From: Alphaproteobacteria bacterium
GTDB taxonomy: Bacteria > Pseudomonadota > Alphaproteobacteria > UBA8366 > Aestuariispiraceae
Direction of reading: 5' to 3'
DNA length: 64,000 bases
Assembly (NCBI GenBank): GCA_033344895.1
Contig: JAWPMN010000001.1
Span: forward strand, 1,798,001-1,862,000
Below, one piece after another: positions 61,162-64,000 of this stretch. Made by a program: the position numbers and the translations under genes. The stretch's first letter is position 1, and each line of letters begins with the position of its first letter. Under the pieces are notes generated by a model. It saw nothing but the letters and a program-made list of their open reading frames with translations. It was not told the DNA's origin and ran no database searches.

Positions 61162-63423
61162 ATGGCCGACAAGAAGATCACCGACGAGGACGCGCTGCAG
61201 TTCCATGCCCAGGGCCGGCCGGGCAAGATCGAACTGGCGCCGACCAAGCCTCTGACGACGCAGCGCGATCTGTCCCTGGCTTATTCGCCGGGGGTGGCGG
61301 CGCCCTGCCTGCGCATCGCGGAAGACCCGGTGACGGCCTATGACTACACCGCACGCGGCAACATGGTCGCGGTGATCTCCAACGGCACGGCGGTGCTGGG
61401 CCTCGGCAATATCGGCGCGCTGGCCTCCAAGCCGGTGATGGAAGGCAAGGCCGTGCTGTTCAAGCGCTTCGCCGATGTCGATTCCATCGATCTGGAAGTC
61501 GGGACCGAGGATGTCGACGAATTCGTGAACTGCGTGCGTTTCCTGGGCCCGTCCTTCGGCGGCATCAACCTGGAGGATATCAAGGCCCCGGAATGCTTCA
61601 TCATCGAGCAGCGCCTGCGTGAGGAACTGGATATTCCGGTGTTTCATGACGATCAGCACGGCACCGCGATCATCGCGGCGGCGGGGCTGATCAACGCGCT
61701 GCATCTGACCGGGCGCGACATCCGGGACACCAAGCTGGTGGTCAACGGCGCCGGTGCGGCGGCCATCGCCTGCACCGAGCTGATCAAGGCGATGGGCATG
61801 CCGGCCGACAACGTCATCCTGTGCGATTCCAAAGGGGTGATCTATCAGGGCCGCAAGGAAGGCATGAACCAGTGGAAATCCGCCCATGCCGCGGTCACCG
61901 ACGCACGCAGCCTGGCGGAGGCGCTGGACGGCGCCGATGTCTTCTTCGGCCTGTCGGTCAAGGGCGCCGTGACCCCGGAAATGGTCAAGACAATGGCGGA
62001 CAAGCCGATCCTGTTCGCCATGGCCAATCCCGATCCCGAAATCACGCCGGACGACGCCAAATCGGTGCGGCCCGACGCGATCGTCGCCACCGGCCGGTCC
62101 GACTATCCGAACCAGGTCAACAACGTCCTGGGCTTCCCCTACATCTTTCGCGGCGCGCTGGATGTCCGCGCGACGACGATCAATGACGATATGAAGATCG
62201 CCGCGGCCGAAGCGATTGCGCGCCTGGCCCGCGAGGATGTGCCGGATGAGGTTGCCAACGCCTATGGCGGGCAGGCGCTGCAATACGGGCCGGACTACAT
62301 CATTCCGGTGCCCTTCGATCCGCGCCTGATCGTCGGCGTCCCTGCGGCGGTCGCCGAGGCGGCGATGAAGTCGGGGGTCGCGCGCCGTCCGATCATGGAC
62401 ATGGAGGGTTATCGCCAGGAGCTGAAGGCCCGGCTCGATCCGACCGCCAACATGCTGCATTTCATCTTCGAACGTGTGCGCCAGAACCCGCAGCGGGTCT
62501 GCTTTGCCGAGGGCGAGGATCCGCGCGTCATCCGCGCCGCCGCGCTGTTCCAGACCTCGGGCTATGGCACGCCGGTTCTGGTCGGGCGCGAAGACCGCAT
62601 TCGCGAGACCACGCGGGAACTGGGGCTGGACGCGTCGATCCAGTTCGAGATCCACAATGCGCGGCTCAGCTCCGACAATGAAGAGTATACCGACTACCTC
62701 TATGCCAAGGTTCAGCGCGCCGGCTATCTGCACCGCGACTGCCAGCGGCTGGTGAACCAGGACCGCAACGTCTTCGCCGCCTGCATGCTGGCCAAGGGCA
62801 AGGTCGATGCCGTGGTGACCGGGGCGACGCGGGCCTTCAATGTCGCCTATGACGGCATCCGCCAGGTCATCGATGTGGCCGACGGCCATACCGCGATGGG
62901 CCTGACCATCATGGTGGCCCGCGGCCGCACGATCTTCATCGCGGATACCTCGGTCAACGAGCTGCCGGATGGCCGCACCCTGGCTGAGATTGCGAAGGAG
63001 GCCGCGGCCTATGCCCGCCGCCTGGGGCATGAGCCGCGCGTCGGCATGCTCTATGCGTCGAATTTCGGCAATCCGGACCGGCCCGGCGGCAAACGGGTGC
63101 GCGATGCGGTCGACCTGCTGGATTCCGAAGGCGTCGACTTCGAATATGACGGCGATATCTCGCCCAGCGCGGCGCTGGACTATGATCTGATGCAGCGGCT
63201 CTATCCGTTCTGCCGGCTCAGCGGCCCGGCTAATGTGCTGGTGATGCCGGGGATCAATTCCGCGCATATCGCCTCACGCATGCTGCAGAGCCTGGGCGGC
63301 GGCACGATGATCGGCCCGCTGATGCTCGGTCTGGCCCATCCGGTTCAGGTCGCCCAGATGGGATCCAGCGTCAGCGACCTCGTGTCGCTGGCGGCACTGG
63401 CTGCGCACGACGCCATCGCCTAG
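61162..63423 (+). CDS. maeB: NADP-dependent malic enzyme with phosphotransacetylase-like domain
   Basis: A 753-residue MaeB: the N-terminal malic domain (about 1-420) has LAYSPGVAAPCL (about 36-47), the metal/substrate-binding FHDDQHGTAI (about 163-172), an NADP-binding GAGAAAIACTELI (about 196-208) and FAMANPDPEITPDDA. The C-terminal 330 residues are a PTA-like domain (VCFAEGEDPRVIRAA onward) that is regulatory, not catalytic, in studied members. It converts malate to pyruvate and CO2 with NADPH. ATG 61162 has GGAGGAGAAG upstream. A PhoR-like gene follows 14 bases downstream. Confidence 0.97.
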   Translation: MADKKITDEDALQFHAQGRPGKIELAPTKPLTTQRDLSLAYSPGVAAPCLRIAEDPVTAYDYTARGNMVAVISNGTAVLGLGNIGALASKPVMEGKAVLFKRFADVDSIDLEVGTEDVDEFVNCVRFLGPSFGGINLEDIKAPECFIIEQRLREELDIPVFHDDQHGTAIIAAAGLINALHLTGRDIRDTKLVVNGAGAAAIACTELIKAMGMPADNVILCDSKGVIYQGRKEGMNQWKSAHAAVTDARSLAEALDGADVFFGLSVKGAVTPEMVKTMADKPILFAMANPDPEITPDDAKSVRPDAIVATGRSDYPNQVNNVLGFPYIFRGALDVRATTINDDMKIAAAEAIARLAREDVPDEVANAYGGQALQYGPDYIIPVPFDPRLIVGVPAAVAEAAMKSGVARRPIMDMEGYRQELKARLDPTANMLHFIFERVRQNPQRVCFAEGEDPRVIRAAALFQTSGYGTPVLVGREDRIRETTRELGLDASIQFEIHNARLSSDNEEYTDYLYAKVQRAGYLHRDCQRLVNQDRNVFAACMLAKGKVDAVVTGATRAFNVAYDGIRQVIDVADGHTAMGLTIMVARGRTIFIADTSVNELPDGRTLAEIAKEAAAYARRLGHEPRVGMLYASNFGNPDRPGGKRVRDAVDLLDSEGVDFEYDGDISPSAALDYDLMQRLYPFCRLSGPANVLVMPGINSAHIASRMLQSLGGGTMIGPLMLGLAHPVQVAQMGSSVSDLVSLAALAAHDAIA

Positions 63424-63437
63424 GACGCGGGTGCGCC

Positions 63438-64000
63438 ATGTCGGGATCCTGGATCAGATCGATACTGCTGGCCACGGCCCCGGCGGCGCTCGTCCTGGCG
63501 TTGATGCTGACGAAGGGCGTGATCCCGGTGCATGCCGCGATCATTCTGGGCGCCGCGATTCTGTTGGGTGCGGGCATCGCGGTACGGCGGCGGCTGACGG
63601 CGGAAACGATCGTCATGCGGCGGCTGAACCGCCTGACCGCCGAGGCCCAGGCCCAGCTCGACGCCCTCAGCTACAAGGCGGCAGTGGCGGACAGGATCGT
63701 CTCCTCGCTGCCGCACCCGATCTTCTTCCTGGATCGCGACCGCCGGGTGGTGCGCGCCAATGCAGTGGCGCATGCGCTGGTCGACAGCGACCTGACCGGT
63801 CGTGACATCGCCGACGGGCTGCGCGACCCGGCCTTGCTGAGCGCGATCGACCGCACCATCGAGGGCCATGGACCGCAATCGGTCGACCTGAAGCTGCCCG
63901 TGCCGGTCGAAACCGAGTTCATTGTCCGTGTGGAGCCGGTGGACCCGCCCCCCGGCATGCCGGCGGGCCGGGACGCGCCGGTCATTCTGATCGACTTTCA
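63438..64000 (+). CDS. sensor histidine kinase, PhoR-like (partial, runs off the window)
   Basis: The frame opens at ATG 63438 and stays open to the window end (about 187 residues). It has two hydrophobic segments (about 8-22 and 30-48), an ARRRLTAE-type basic linker with helix (about 49-85) and a PAS domain (about 88-165: SSLPHPIFFLDRDRRVVRANAVA, split). This is the N-terminal layout of alphaproteobacterial PhoR, the phosphate-sensing kinase; the kinase core lies outside the window. It follows maeB by 14 bases. Confidence 0.8.
   Translation, partial: MSGSWIRSILLATAPAALVLALMLTKGVIPVHAAIILGAAILLGAGIAVRRRLTAETIVMRRLNRLTAEAQAQLDALSYKAAVADRIVSSLPHPIFFLDRDRRVVRANAVAHALVDSDLTGRDIADGLRDPALLSAIDRTIEGHGPQSVDLKLPVPVETEFIVRVEPVDPPPGMPAGRDAPVILIDF

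Noticed and set aside
59680-63267. Very long minus-strand open frame of about 1195 codons
   Set aside because: Only the part from ATG 60942 onward codes for a protein-like sequence. The upstream part is the antisense shadow of maeB, whose own frame, motifs and ribosome site are clear.
1-64000. CRISPR arrays, insertion sequences, prophage, toxin-antitoxin or secretion-system genes
   Set aside because: I looked for regularly spaced direct repeats, transposase or integrase motifs and phage genes and found none; the palindromic repeats are not CRISPR-like because their spacing is irregular and the units are inverted.

Overview
The window is 64 kb of gene-dense, GC-rich chromosomal DNA from an alphaproteobacterium, most likely a free-living member of the Rhodospirillales or a relative. 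The support is the mix of mostly alphaproteobacterial families: MmcB, a ChrR/ECF-type RpoE pair, CarD, 7Fe-8S FdxA, RpoH, IalB, DUF1127, DUF4864, BTLCP cysteine protease, the order hisB-hisH-hisA-hisF-hisE, pyrF near trpF, and CbtAB under a cobalamin riboswitch. I see no prophage, insertion sequence, CRISPR array, rRNA or plasmid function. The species cannot be fixed from the sequence alone.

Layout. 0-8 kb: asparaginase, a methyltransferase, a DUF1127 protein, two LysR regulators, pyrF and trpF. 8-12 kb: envelope genes (L,D-transpeptidase, M15-type peptidase, DUF4864, lipoprotein). 12.7-14.2 kb: tRNA-Arg(ACG), then a CRP-like site, a cyclic-di-GMP-I riboswitch, an unknown membrane-anchored protein and an SOS-type mmcB. 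14-20 kb: hldE, a protein phosphatase, a degenerate HD-GYP sensor and a LapG-like protease facing away from it. 20-24 kb: AraC/MFS pair, a putative FNR-driven 51-aa membrane protein, and two unknown envelope proteins. 24-28 kb: HIT protein, LysE exporter and the hisBHAFE operon. 28-32 kb: a glycine-zipper protein, an orphan membrane protein and an ornithine/lysine decarboxylase with a long leader. 31.6-37.8 kb: a Ugp-type ABC transporter with a glycerophosphodiesterase and a divergent LysR gene. 37.9-40.4 kb: two coupled unknown genes. 40.6-48 kb: acetyltransferase, meaB, proline iminopeptidase, rpoH, a pseudo-phosphatase, carD and fdxA. 48-55 kb: DUF938/BenE, cbtAB, SCO1, lrgAB, chrR/rpoE, ialB. 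55-64 kb: rlmN, a 7TMR-DISM histidine kinase, cobD, a degenerate EAL protein, maeB and the start of a PhoR-like kinase that runs off the window.

Themes. Cyclic-di-GMP appears repeatedly: a clear GEMM-I aptamer, an HD-GYP protein with almost no metal ligands, an EAL-like protein without catalytic motifs, and a LapG-family protease. Stress and redox control is also dense (RpoH, RpoE/ChrR, CarD, two FNR-type promoters of identical geometry, a LexA box). Dispersed palindromic repeats of about 80 bp (four full copies, one degenerate, one half) sit in intergenic gaps. The best candidate for an undescribed unit is the CRP-like site, c-di-GMP riboswitch and unknown membrane protein at 12.99-13.71 kb.
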